DNA of 64,000 bases, taken from Eubacteriaceae bacterium CHKCI004. Its GTDB lineage: Bacteria; Bacillota; Clostridia; Lachnospirales; Lachnospiraceae. The number at the start of each line of letters is the position of its first letter. Positions within the stretch are counted from its first letter, which is position 1. Of this stretch, positions 55,616-64,000 are shown piece after piece. A program made the position numbers and the translations under genes. The notes beneath the pieces were generated by a model that was not told the DNA's origin, searched no databases, and saw nothing but the letters and a program-made list of their open reading frames with translations. The stretch spans positions 186,001-250,000 of the forward strand of contig FCNR01000063.1 in NCBI GenBank assembly GCA_900016875.1, in the 5' to 3' direction.

Positions 55616-57364
55616 TCAGGCAATACTCCAACCCTCTGCCTGCTCACGGATTGTAATGAAACGGTGATAAAGTCCTTCCTGCTGAACAAGCTGCTGATGT
55701 GTTCCTTTCTGAACAACTTGACCTTTATCCACCACTAAAATCTGGTCAGCGTGTTCAATCGTCGCCAGACGGTGGGCGATAACGATAACCGTTTTTCCAA
55801 TGGTCAATTCACTGATTGCCTGCTGGATCAGATGCTCATTTTCGGGGTCAATACTTGCTGTTGCTTCATCAAGAATGACAATGTTGGCATTTTTCAAAAT
55901 GGCGCGGGCAATAGAAATGCGCTGTTTTTCTCCGCCAGACAGCGTAGAGCCGCCCTCACCGATCACCGTTTCATATCCATCGGGAAGAGCCATAATGAAG
56001 TCGTGGCACCGAGCCTTTTTCGCAGCTTCTATAATTTCTTCCTGCGTTGCACTTGGATTGCCGAAACGGATGTTGTTTTCAATGGTATCGTGGAACAGGT
56101 AGACCTTTTGAAAGACCATCGAGATATTGCGGAGCAAACTGTCACAGGTCATGTTCCGCACATCCTCACCGCCTACTGTGACCTTGCCGCTGTCCACATC
56201 ATAGAAACGGGCAATCAGGTTGCAAATCGTGGTCTTGCCGCTGCCAGATGGCCCTACAATGGCCGTAGTGCTGCCCTGGGGGATGGAAAAGCTGATATTC
56301 CGCAAAACGGGAACTTTATCGTAGGAGAATGTCACATCACGGAAAGCAATGTCTGTGTTCTGCAAAGAAATATCTTTCCCGTCTTTGTCTATAATGTCAG
56401 CGTGTTCAATGCCGTCCAGTTTATCCAGCGTAGCATCAATAACCTCCAATACATGGGCGGCGTTGTTCATGGCTTCCACACTTCCAAAGATCATAAAGGA
56501 GAACATATCCAGCATGAGCATGGTAGGAAGTTCCATACTGCCGTTATAGGTCAGCCAAGCGGCCACAGCTACAATGGCAATGGAGGCGGCCTTCAGCGAA
56601 AACAGGTGCAGGCAGTTGAAGGGCATATATTCCACTTCAATTTTGATGTTGATTTTCTTGCTGTCGTTGTATGCTTTGCGGATACCGGCAATAGATACGC
56701 CTTCCTGCTTAAAGGCTTTCACCACCTGCATCCCTCGCAGATACTCGATGGAACTTTCCACCATATCATCCTGTGCCTTTTGATGGATAGGCGCGTTTTG
56801 GTGGCTGCGCGCCTCCAGCAGATGAAGAAACAGGGCTGACAGAAGGACACCAGCCAGAGCAATTCCTCCCGCCAGAGGGCTATAAAATGCAAGGAACAAT
56901 ATCAGGACGATAACGGTGATATAGCCATTAACAACGGTGTTGACCATATTCATGGTGAACATTTCCATAAACGAGAGGTCGGTTGTGGCCGCTGCGGACA
57001 GTTCTCCCATATTATTCTTACTGAAAAAGCCCAGCGATACCCGCTTCAAAATGTCTCCCAGCCGTATTCTCTCGTCAGCGGTTGCTTCATAACCGACACT
57101 TTCCTGCGTGATGGCTCGGAGATATGAGAACAGGTATCGGCCCAATACAGCTAAAATCATGGCCCCCAGCATGATCCAGATGTCCCGGCCCTCCAATGGT
57201 TTAACGCCACCCCAGTCATCCAGAACAGCACTTAATCCATTCGCGGCCAGCATAATAGGGATTGCGGTAAAAATGCTGTGGATGAAAGCGTAGATAAACC
57301 CGATGTAAATACGCCGTTTATATTTCCCTGTCCATTGGATCAGTCGATTTACAATCCGAAACAT
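55616..57364 (-). CDS. Exporter-fold ABC half-transporter, cassette 3 (second of pair)
   Basis: A 582-residue protein of exactly the same length as its cassette-1 paralogue. Walker A is GPSGSGKTTIC, the signature TLSGGEKQR, Walker B VILDEATASID. The start 57364 (MFRIVNRLIQW) follows AAAGGAGG, 1 bp after the partner's stop. Confidence 0.88.
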   Translation of the reverse strand: MFRIVNRLIQWTGKYKRRIYIGFIYAFIHSIFTAIPIMLAANGLSAVLDDWGGVKPLEGRDIWIMLGAMILAVLGRYLFSYLRAITQESVGYEATADERIRLGDILKRVSLGFFSKNNMGELSAAATTDLSFMEMFTMNMVNTVVNGYITVIVLILFLAFYSPLAGGIALAGVLLSALFLHLLEARSHQNAPIHQKAQDDMVESSIEYLRGMQVVKAFKQEGVSIAGIRKAYNDSKKINIKIEVEYMPFNCLHLFSLKAASIAIVAVAAWLTYNGSMELPTMLMLDMFSFMIFGSVEAMNNAAHVLEVIDATLDKLDGIEHADIIDKDGKDISLQNTDIAFRDVTFSYDKVPVLRNISFSIPQGSTTAIVGPSGSGKTTICNLIARFYDVDSGKVTVGGEDVRNMTCDSLLRNISMVFQKVYLFHDTIENNIRFGNPSATQEEIIEAAKKARCHDFIMALPDGYETVIGEGGSTLSGGEKQRISIARAILKNANIVILDEATASIDPENEHLIQQAISELTIGKTVIVIAHRLATIEHADQILVVDKGQVVQKGTHQQLVQQEGLYHRFITIREQAEGWSIA

Positions 57365-57365
57365 A

Positions 57366-59132
57366 TCAGTTACCTCCTTTCCCGGAACCGGCAGACCAGT
57401 TCTGCGCTCCGATATGCGCCTCCCACATATCCCGATAGAGAGAGTCGCCATCTAAAAGCTGCTGATGAGTACCTGTGTTCTCAACCTGCCCGTTTTGCAG
57501 GACAATAATCTGATCGGCATTTTTGATGGTGGACAGACGATGTGCAATGACCAGCAGCGTTTTCCCTTTTGTCAAAGCAGCGATAGACTGCTGGATTTTT
57601 TCTTCGTTCTCCTGATCGGTGAACGCGGTTGCCTCGTCCAAAATCACGATGGGGGCATTTTTCAAAATCATGCGGGCAATAGAAATGCGCTGTTTTTCAC
57701 CGCCTGAAAGCCGGTTCCCTGCATCCCCGGCCATCGTGTCATAGCCATTGTCCAATTTCTGTATAAATTCATCACAGCAGGCGGCTTTTGCTGCCGCATA
57801 TACTTCTTCGTCCGTAGCATCAGGGTTTCCCAGCCGGATATTTTCCTTGATGGAGCAGTTAAACAGGAAGTTATCCTGTGTAACAAAGCTGACAATATCG
57901 GCAAGCTGGGCCAGCGGCATACTGCGAATGTCCACACCGCCAATGGTGATCTTTCCATCGTTCACATCCCAAAAACGGGCAATCAAGCGGGCGATGGTGG
58001 ACTTGCCTCCACCGGACGGGCCGACGAGCGCCGTAAACTTTCCCTCAGGGATTTTCAGATTGATATGGGAGAGCACCTGCTTACCGCTTTCTTTATCATA
58101 AGAGAACGAAACATCCTGAAGTTGAATGTCTTTGGACTGCACCTCCACTGATTTTCCAGTATCGGGCAGTTCTTCCACATGGAGCAACTCGTCCACGTCG
58201 TGGACGGCGTATTCAATCGCCTTCGTCTCATTGATGTAAGTAGTAAAGTTCATCAGCGGGCCTACAATACCCAGCGAGAGGATTAGGCACATTGCAAGGT
58301 CCTGCGGCGTAAGGCTACCGTTCCAGTAGAGATACATACCAATCGGGAGCGTTCCCAAAAAGGTGGACGGTAGCACAGCAGCAACAAAGTTCATCACTTT
58401 CCAGGAACTTTGATACCATTTGAGGGTGTAGTCTTTGAAGGACTCTACCGCCTTGGTGAACTTTTCGTAAGAACTGGAGGACTGATTGAACGCCTTGATA
58501 ACTTCGATACCCTCCACATACTCCACGATCACGCCGTTCACATAGTTGTTGGACTCCATGTAATCAGCATAGAGCTTGTTAAAATTCTTCATCATCATAG
58601 CAAAAGCAATCAGAACGAAAGGCAGCGTGACCAGCATCGCCAGCGCCATGCGCCAGTCGATGCAAACTAGATAAACAAAGACTGCCACGGGGAGCAGCAG
58701 GTTGGAGATACACTCCGGGATCATGTGGGCCAGCGGCAGCTCAATCGTTTCCACCCGATCTACCAATACATTTTTCAGTTTACCCACAGACTCTCCGATG
58801 ACTGTCCCCAGCGGTGCTTTCATCAGCCGCTGGGCAAGAGCCAAACGAATATTCTCCAAAATGGTATATGCGGATATGTGGGACAGGCTCGTTGAAATAC
58901 CATAGAGCAAGAAGCGTATCGCATAAGCGCCAAGTCCAATCCAGCACCATCTCCAAACCTCTGCCATCACAGGTGAGCCGCCGATAAAGAGCGTGATAAT
59001 CTGGTAAACACTCCAATAGGGTATCAGTCCGGCAACCACACTGATGATCGCACATAAGACGGACAGGACAATCTTGCCCCGGCACTGTGAAGCAAAGGAA
59101 AACACAATAGAAATCCAGCTTTTTTGCTTCAT
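57366..59132 (-). CDS. Exporter-fold ABC half-transporter, cassette 3 (first of pair)
   Basis: A 588-residue protein. Walker A is GPSGGGKSTIA, the signature RLSGGEKQR, Walker B VILDEATAFTD. The second of two close ATGs (59132) is preferred, because AAAGGAGG lies 7 nt upstream. Unlike cassette 1, no GTTAG palindrome is seen before this operon. Confidence 0.88.
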   Translation of the reverse strand: MKQKSWISIVFSFASQCRGKIVLSVLCAIISVVAGLIPYWSVYQIITLFIGGSPVMAEVWRWCWIGLGAYAIRFLLYGISTSLSHISAYTILENIRLALAQRLMKAPLGTVIGESVGKLKNVLVDRVETIELPLAHMIPECISNLLLPVAVFVYLVCIDWRMALAMLVTLPFVLIAFAMMMKNFNKLYADYMESNNYVNGVIVEYVEGIEVIKAFNQSSSSYEKFTKAVESFKDYTLKWYQSSWKVMNFVAAVLPSTFLGTLPIGMYLYWNGSLTPQDLAMCLILSLGIVGPLMNFTTYINETKAIEYAVHDVDELLHVEELPDTGKSVEVQSKDIQLQDVSFSYDKESGKQVLSHINLKIPEGKFTALVGPSGGGKSTIARLIARFWDVNDGKITIGGVDIRSMPLAQLADIVSFVTQDNFLFNCSIKENIRLGNPDATDEEVYAAAKAACCDEFIQKLDNGYDTMAGDAGNRLSGGEKQRISIARMILKNAPIVILDEATAFTDQENEEKIQQSIAALTKGKTLLVIAHRLSTIKNADQIIVLQNGQVENTGTHQQLLDGDSLYRDMWEAHIGAQNWSAGSGKGGN

Positions 59133-59150
59133 TTCCATTCCTCCTTTAGC

Positions 59151-59188
59151 AAAATAATAGAGAGCATCAATCGACTTGATACTCTCTA
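59151..59188 (-). terminator. Terminator after AraC copy 2
   Basis: On the minus strand TAGAGAG-T-ATCAA pairs with TTGAT-G-CTCTCTA, followed by TTATTTT. Confidence 0.75.
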
Positions 59189-59243
59189 AGTATTGCAGAT
59201 ATTCATGTTGTCCGCCACTCTGCCCGGGCGGGTTTTACTCCAT

Positions 59244-60200
59244 TTAGATTTTAACTTTTCGATATTCCAGCGGCGTTTTTCCTTTTACCTTCTTGAATGC
59301 TTCGGAAAATTTGCTGGTATTCGTATAACCGACTTTTCCGGCAATCATCGTAATCGGTTCATCTGTCTGTGTCAAAAGAGAAGCTGCCAGGTCCATACGA
59401 TAATTTCGCATATAGGTATAAATGGCGGAGCCATACACGCCCTTAAAGCACTGCTTCAGAGCAGAAGTGGAAATATCGAACTTTTCAGAAAGCTCCTCCA
59501 TTGTGAAATGGTGCTCCGGCTCATTTGTCATAAACGACATGATAGCCTTGACTTTCTCTACCTGCGTTTTATAAAAATAGGGACGTTCCACACCTAAGAC
59601 CGTAGGGTCTACCGTCCTGAGCGTGACCAACAGTTCTAACACCTTTACCCTGAGATATTCCAGACGGATATTTTCCGGCACCTGGTACAGTTCCGAAATC
59701 ACATGGTCGGGAACGGAATTTCCGTGCATAATGAAAGGTCGAATCTTTAAGGTGAATTGCTGCTCGATTTGCTCCAGGTCAATGGAAAACAGGGACAGGA
59801 GATCCCCCAATCCCTCTACCGCTTCAGGAACAGAGATCGTAATTGTGATCCCGTGGTAATGGCTTACGGGAAAGCTGCAATGGTTGTTTTCCGTGGCAGA
59901 ACTGTCCAGCATAATATCGCCGGACGCAAGATAAAGATAAGCGCCATTGCTGACTTCCCACTCGACGCGGCCTTCTCTGCAATGGTGAATTGCAAAAGTG
60001 TGCGTATTTTGTTCAAACTTCCTTGACGGGCAGTGCTCCATGTGAAAATCATTATACATGACACCTATTCCGGGATATACTTCATAATAGGTTGCAGTTC
60101 CGTCTCCTGTTTCATTTTTCATTTGGTAGACCGAGCAGGATTCATCCCGGCAGAGCAAATTCATATTTTGCTGCGAGAAAAACAGGTCGCTTCTGTTCAA
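59244..60200 (-). CDS. AraC-family regulator, copy 2
   Basis: A 318-residue protein of the same architecture as copy 1 (N-terminal YNDFHMEHC and HHCREGRVEWEV; C-terminal FTMEELSEKFDISTSALKQCFKGVYG, ITMIAGKVGYTNTSKFSEAFKKVKGKTPLEYR). It begins at TTG 60200 with GAGGTGA upstream, 8 bp after the ECF ATPase gene. The divergence in the ligand domain suggests a different inducer. Confidence 0.88.
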   Translation of the reverse strand: MNRSDLFFSQQNMNLLCRDESCSVYQMKNETGDGTATYYEVYPGIGVMYNDFHMEHCPSRKFEQNTHTFAIHHCREGRVEWEVSNGAYLYLASGDIMLDSSATENNHCSFPVSHYHGITITISVPEAVEGLGDLLSLFSIDLEQIEQQFTLKIRPFIMHGNSVPDHVISELYQVPENIRLEYLRVKVLELLVTLRTVDPTVLGVERPYFYKTQVEKVKAIMSFMTNEPEHHFTMEELSEKFDISTSALKQCFKGVYGSAIYTYMRNYRMDLAASLLTQTDEPITMIAGKVGYTNTSKFSEAFKKVKGKTPLEYRKVKI

Positions 60201-60207
60201 ACTGAAA

Positions 60208-61671
60208 TCACCTCGATTCTATAAAAAAATTTTGGAGGCGCTGGAGCCCTGCGGCATCCAGTGCATATTGTTCCTGTACCATACCATGCTCCAAATGCAG
60301 AACATGAGTACAGCAACTGACGATCAGCTCATAATCATGGGTGATGACAAGAGATGTCTTTCCCATTTTCTGTATCGTCACAAGTTCATCAGCCACTTCT
60401 TTCATGTGCTGTAAATCCAGACCGCTGGTAGGTTCATCCAGCACTAAAATCTTACGCTCGGAAACAAGAGCGGTGGCAATCGCCACCCGCTGCTTCTGAC
60501 CGCCGGAGAGCGCCATCGGGTGCCGCTCCTTAAACTGTAACAAATCCAATCGGTCAAGAACTGCATCCGCCTTATCGGTAGCCGGTTCCGCCATGCTAAT
60601 GAGCATTTCTTCCTCTGTGCTTTCCGTAAACAACTGATGGTTAACATCCTGCATGACCATATAGCACAGGGACAGCCTTTGCTTTCTATTATACGGTTTT
60701 TCATCTATTTTCACAATGCATTTGCAATGCTTCTCCAATCCGCAGAGGCAACGGGCCAAGGTGGATTTTCCGGCTCCGTTATGACCGATCACTGCGATAA
60801 TGCCCGCCTGTGGCAGCGAAAGACTGTCAATATCCAGCGCATCCCTCTGCTTTGTATAAGCAAAATGAAAGTTCTCACATTCGATAGAACCACTGCTTGC
60901 AACAGGATGTGCTGTCACAGGGAACGCACCCAGGTCAAAAGGCCGCAGCCCCATTTCTGCCTGTTGCGTCACGGACAGTTTAAGTGCATCCAGAGCCGAG
61001 TAATCTTTTTCAATTTTCCCATCTTTTAGATACACAACACGGTCTATCAATTCTTTCAGATAATAGAGCCGATGTTCCGCAATAATAACTGTTTTCCCCT
61101 GCTGTTTCCAGATCTGGATCATCCGGCGTAGATCTTTTGTGGCTGACATATCCAGATTAGAAGATGGTTCGTCCAGAACGATGATGGGCGGATTACTGGC
61201 TGACACAGAGGCACAAGCAATTTTCTGCTTTTCTCCGCCGGAAAGAGAAAAGATATTTTTCCCCAGCAGATTGTCCATATCAAACTGCTCCGCAGTTGAT
61301 TTCACCCGCCGAATGATTTCTTCTTCAGGCAAACCCTGATTTTCACATCCAAAGGCCAGTTCGCTGGTAGAGTCCACCGTAAAAAACTGCGTGCGGGGAT
61401 TTTGAAAAACGCTCCCCACATATTTCGCTGTTTCATAGAGTGGAAGCCTGCTGATGTTCTTGCCATCCAGCAGGACTTCGCCGCTTAACTCGCCCTCATA
61501 ATAATTCGGAATCAGCCCATTCACCAACCGGGCCAGGGTTGTTTTTCCGCAGCCAGATTGCCCACACAAAAGGATAACTTGCCCGTCCGGGATGATTAAG
61601 TCAATGTTTACAAGCCCACCGGCATCCGTTCCCCCAGCATATCGAAAATTGATATTGCGAAGTTCAATCAT
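60208..61671 (-). CDS. ECF double ATPase, copy 2
   Basis: A 487-residue two-domain ATPase. The first domain has GQSGCGKTTLARL, LSGGEKQK and IIVLDEPSSNLD. The second has GHNGAGKSTLARC, LSGGQKQR and ILVLDEPTSGLD. The start is ATG 61671 (MIELRNINF), with AGGAGGAAGAAG upstream; the longer frame runs back into the T gene. Confidence 0.92.
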   Translation of the reverse strand: MIELRNINFRYAGGTDAGGLVNIDLIIPDGQVILLCGQSGCGKTTLARLVNGLIPNYYEGELSGEVLLDGKNISRLPLYETAKYVGSVFQNPRTQFFTVDSTSELAFGCENQGLPEEEIIRRVKSTAEQFDMDNLLGKNIFSLSGGEKQKIACASVSASNPPIIVLDEPSSNLDMSATKDLRRMIQIWKQQGKTVIIAEHRLYYLKELIDRVVYLKDGKIEKDYSALDALKLSVTQQAEMGLRPFDLGAFPVTAHPVASSGSIECENFHFAYTKQRDALDIDSLSLPQAGIIAVIGHNGAGKSTLARCLCGLEKHCKCIVKIDEKPYNRKQRLSLCYMVMQDVNHQLFTESTEEEMLISMAEPATDKADAVLDRLDLLQFKERHPMALSGGQKQRVAIATALVSERKILVLDEPTSGLDLQHMKEVADELVTIQKMGKTSLVITHDYELIVSCCTHVLHLEHGMVQEQYALDAAGLQRLQNFFIESR

Positions 61672-61684
61672 AGACTTCTTCCTC

Positions 61685-62407
61685 CTAACAAATAAAGAAA
61701 CCGACCCAACAGGGTATCGCCAGCAGGAAGAAAAAAACATCCAAAGGTCCAAACCCAATTTTACAAATATTTGTCCGTTTCTGCGGCGCTCCAAGCCCTC
61801 GCGTGAGAGCCGCCGCAGACAGTTCTTCTCCGATCTTGGCAATCGACATCATCAGAGGAACCACCCGGTATTCCAGCATCTTCATGGGACTGCGGAGAGT
61901 AGTGATGCCGCGCATCTTCATGGCATCCCGTATAGCCGCATATTCCTCTTTTACCGTCGGGAAGAAACGAAACACCACGGACACGGGGATTACTATTTTC
62001 TCGGGAACATGCATCCGCTCCATAGCTGCGACAAATTCGCTAACGGTTGTAGTGCTTACCAGATAATATCCCATAATAAATCCGGGAAGCATGTGCGTAT
62101 AAATCCCAACTGCGGCTCCCAGGATAAAATTCCATGTACCAGTGAGCAGCGGCAATACCGTTAATTCCAACGCAAACAAAATAGCGTATGTAACTGCAAA
62201 TCTGGCTGCGGCCACCCATTTCCTTGAAAGAAGTAAAAAAATGATGGGGCAAGCCATTAGACACGGACGGACAAAATTCATAAACCCGCCAGTGCCGCCG
62301 GTAATCATAATGGTGCTGACTGTAACAGTCAAAAACAGTTTTGTCCTCGGATCGGTGGGAATAACAGCTTTGCTTTCAAATTTTAGCGTTGTAACCGCCG
62401 CATCCAT
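61685..62407 (-). CDS. ECF transmembrane (T) component, copy 2
   Basis: A 240-residue CbiQ/EcfT-type membrane protein with coupling motif AAALTRGLGAPQ. Its ATG shares one base with the S-gene stop (TGATG). Confidence 0.9.
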   Translation of the reverse strand: MDAAVTTLKFESKAVIPTDPRTKLFLTVTVSTIMITGGTGGFMNFVRPCLMACPIIFLLLSRKWVAAARFAVTYAILFALELTVLPLLTGTWNFILGAAVGIYTHMLPGFIMGYYLVSTTTVSEFVAAMERMHVPEKIVIPVSVVFRFFPTVKEEYAAIRDAMKMRGITTLRSPMKMLEYRVVPLMMSIAKIGEELSAAALTRGLGAPQKRTNICKIGFGPLDVFFFLLAIPCWVGFFIC

Positions 62408-62997
62408 CAGGCAATCCCTGCCTTTTCAAAATGCTTCTTCAACACAGCTTTACCAAGAAGCGCCCCCAAAATGCCACCGATAAAGGTTACAACGAATAAA
62501 ACAGGGAACATCCAATTTGGGGTGTAGGACATAAGCGTATCTACATATTCCTGTCCATAACTACTTACAAGCGAAGCAAAGAACTCTGTGCGGGTGAGGA
62601 ACATCCGGCTCACATAACCCATGATCCAAAGGGAAAACACACCATTGGCAAGGAATGTGCATTTCCAACTTTGATATTTTCCGGCTCTTAAAATCAAATC
62701 GCTTGCAATGCCAAAAATAATCCCAGCAACCAGCACCAAAATTCCGCTACCCATGATCAAATTCAGTAAGCCAAGGATAATGCCGGTCAGTGATACCATG
62801 CCAAACTTCTTAACCTTTGTTAAGTACAGCATAAAGGGAATACCGCACAGGATGGGGCACACCAGTCCAAGCAACGGGATAAAGATAGGGATATATCCCA
62901 GCATCATACCCGCAAAGAAAATGACAAAATAGATGGCGGTGAAAATGCCCACATTGATAAGGTCTTTTGCTTGTAGCTTTTTGCTTTTTGTTTCCAT
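62407..62997 (-). CDS. ECF substrate-binding (S) component, MptD/Trep_Strep type, copy 2
   Basis: A 196-residue six-helix protein (LQAKDLINVGIFTAIYFVIFF ... GALLGKAVLKKHFEKAG). It is clearly related to copy 1 at the ends and different in the middle helices, where the substrate is bound. This suggests a related but not identical ligand. Ribosome site GGAGGTATG lies before the ATG. Confidence 0.88.
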   Translation of the reverse strand: METKSKKLQAKDLINVGIFTAIYFVIFFAGMMLGYIPIFIPLLGLVCPILCGIPFMLYLTKVKKFGMVSLTGIILGLLNLIMGSGILVLVAGIIFGIASDLILRAGKYQSWKCTFLANGVFSLWIMGYVSRMFLTRTEFFASLVSSYGQEYVDTLMSYTPNWMFPVLFVVTFIGGILGALLGKAVLKKHFEKAGIA

Positions 62998-63017
62998 TTA
63001 CACATACCTCCAGAGAA

Positions 63018-63033
63018 GTTAGCAAAAACTAAC
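63018..63033. promoter_or_regulatory. GTTAG-N6-CTAAC operator, copy e
   Basis: GTTAG-caaaaa-CTAAC, 20 bp before the ECF S start of cassette 3. The rest of the 382-bp gap 62998-63379 has a possible -10 (TATAGT on the minus strand near 63084), a 9-mer AGAGTGGCG at 63110-63102 also found before the cassette-3 ABC pair (59221-59213), and no gene. Confidence 0.72.
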
Positions 63034-63336
63034 CTATTGTGATTAAAAATGGCGAAGCAGAATTTCGCACAATCAGATTCTACTATAATCTAAACAGGCT
63101 ACGCCACTCTAAATAGATTGAAAATACTCCAAATGGTTTTTGATTTTCATATGTAATGTAAAAGAGCTGTAGCAACTTACAAATCATTATGATTTTTCGG
63201 GTTTATTAAAAAAACGTCTCCTGAACCGTGTTTTTCAATCCGTTATTTTTCTATAGACTTTTCCAAAAGGATAATGCCACTCGTTCTTTATTGTGGTCAG
63301 TATGGACTAATAAGTTCAGGAGAATTTCTACATAAA

Positions 63337-63379
63337 CAAAACTCGCAGCTTAGAGTAATTAAACTCTTTCCCGCGAGTT
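63337..63379 (-). terminator. Terminator after small HTH copy 2
   Basis: On the minus strand ACTCGC and GCGAGT pair around an inner AGAGT/ACTCT stem and end in a T run. Counterpart of 54471-54513. Confidence 0.75.
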
Positions 63380-63544
63380 TCATTCCTTCTTTTCTTCTGG
63401 TGGCACAAATTCCAGCAGATCACCAATCTCACAATTCAGTACAGTACATAAGCGTGCGAGAACATCTATATCCAATCGAGTGATTTTGTTCCTGCAGTAG
63501 TTGTTGCTCTGCGTTCGCTGCATCTCTGCCCGGTGGCTCAACAT
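63380..63544 (-). CDS. Small XRE-like HTH protein, copy 2 (possibly truncated)
   Basis: A 54-residue frame nearly identical to 54515-54685 (LARLCTVLNCEIGDLLEFVPPEE), with its own terminator behind it. Same lack of a ribosome site. Confidence 0.55.
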   Translation of the reverse strand: MLSHRAEMQRTQSNNYCRNKITRLDIDVLARLCTVLNCEIGDLLEFVPPEEKKE

Positions 63545-63582
63545 ATTATCGAAAGATACAAGTCGAATATAAATTATGAAGA

Positions 63583-63623
63583 ATAGAAAAGAAGAACAGC
63601 AGCCTGAGTTGGATCAGACTGCT
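63583..63623 (-). terminator. Terminator after winged-helix copy 3
   Basis: Third occurrence of the AGCAG/CTGCT hairpin with T/C-rich tail. Confidence 0.72.
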
Positions 63624-63628
63624 GACTC

Positions 63629-64000
63629 TTATTTTTCTGCTTGTACTTCAAAACAGTATCCGACTTCCCGAACGGATCGGATGGTAAATGGAGCATTGGG
63701 AGCTGCCTGGTACAGCTTTTCCCGAAGGTTGCAGATGTGAAAGCCGATAGTGTTGCTCTCACAGCCAGAGGGAATATCTCCCCATACCTTCTCGTAGATT
63801 TGGCTGTATGTAAGCACATGTCCCTTGTTGGCCGCAAGCAATAGAAGTATCTCGTATTCCTTTGCGGTGAGCTGAATTTCTTGGCGATCACGAAAAACTT
63901 TTCGTTTGCTTGGATAGATCTCAAGACCAGGGAGGGATAGCATCGGCTCCCTGGTCAGCTCATATTTTTCTATCTCTGAATGGCTTTGCAGGATGTCGAG
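63629..64000 (-). CDS. PhoB-type winged-helix protein, copy 3 (5' partial)
   Basis: It is open to the window edge. It carries the same domain as copies 1 and 2 (LTAKEYEILLLLAANKGHVLTYSQIYEKVWG). Nineteen codons before the first Met (DILQSHSEIEKYELTREP) still match the paralogues, so the gene starts outside. It shows that a further DtxR/ABC cassette probably follows. Confidence 0.85.
   Translation of the reverse strand, partial: LDILQSHSEIEKYELTREPMLSLPGLEIYPSKRKVFRDRQEIQLTAKEYEILLLLAANKGHVLTYSQIYEKVWGDIPSGCESNTIGFHICNLREKLYQAAPNAPFTIRSVREVGYCFEVQAEK

Overview
The window looks like a low-GC Firmicute chromosome of the family Lachnospiraceae (Clostridia). The basis is the HrcA/CIRCE-controlled hrcA-grpE-dnaK-dnaJ operon, strong AGGAGG ribosome sites, frequent GTG/TTG starts, BspA-like leucine-rich-repeat proteins, an AAA-ATPase-like relic and Lachnospiraceae-type mobile-element genes. 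No rRNA, tRNA or CRISPR array was recognised.

Region 1 (1-29.9 kb) is a mostly ordinary chromosomal backbone: a 5'-partial MerR regulator, a large single-module NRPS-like enzyme on the minus strand, hemW, a LysR regulator, a deletion scar joining a MarR gene to the tail of an ABC exporter gene, two secreted leucine-rich-repeat proteins, an acetyltransferase, the class I heat-shock operon, a PTS-type EIIC membrane protein, thioredoxin/thioredoxin reductase, prmA, an AAA-ATPase relic, a GOLPH3-like protein with a small MerR regulator, carbonic anhydrase, rsmE with a MNT/HEPN toxin-antitoxin pair, a ferredoxin-nitroreductase, aroC with two hydrolase genes, an HTH protein and a TetR regulator.

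Region 2 (about 29,988-41,775) starts where a flavodoxin-like lipoprotein gene is cut off after its GYP motif. It carries mobilisation genes: a ribbon-helix-helix protein, a relaxase fused to Sel1 repeats, a Toprim primase, a VirD4-type coupling protein and a frameshifted HTH gene. Two cargo units sit in front of the relaxase. Each has a strong promoter with a GTTAG-N6-CTAAC palindrome directly after the -10 box. Unit A holds an LCM-type methyltransferase and a decayed membrane-protein gene. Unit B holds a GNAT, a 2-aminothiazoline-4-carboxylate-hydrolase-family protein, a BAAT-type alpha/beta hydrolase and the intact membrane-protein gene.

Region 3 (41.8-64.0 kb) is entirely on the minus strand and contains stacked uptake cassettes. 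Cassettes 1 and 3 share one gene order: ECF S, ECF T, fused double ECF ATPase, AraC regulator, terminator, two exporter-fold ABC half-transporters (YbtP/YbtQ-like architecture), DtxR-type regulator and a PhoB-type winged-helix protein. Cassette 2 is a TetR gene plus a third ABC pair. A further winged-helix gene at the right edge shows that the array continues outside the window. The GTTAG-N6-CTAAC palindrome recurs in front of both ECF operons, the cassette-2 ABC pair and, with one mismatch, the cassette-1 ABC pair.

Interpretation (inference): regions 2 and 3 form a mobilisable island for iron-regulated uptake of metallophores made by others. A common operator, probably read by the DtxR-type proteins, may also control the enzyme cargo, including a thiazoline-hydrolase-family protein. 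No siderophore biosynthesis, integrase or conjugation-pore gene is visible in the window.
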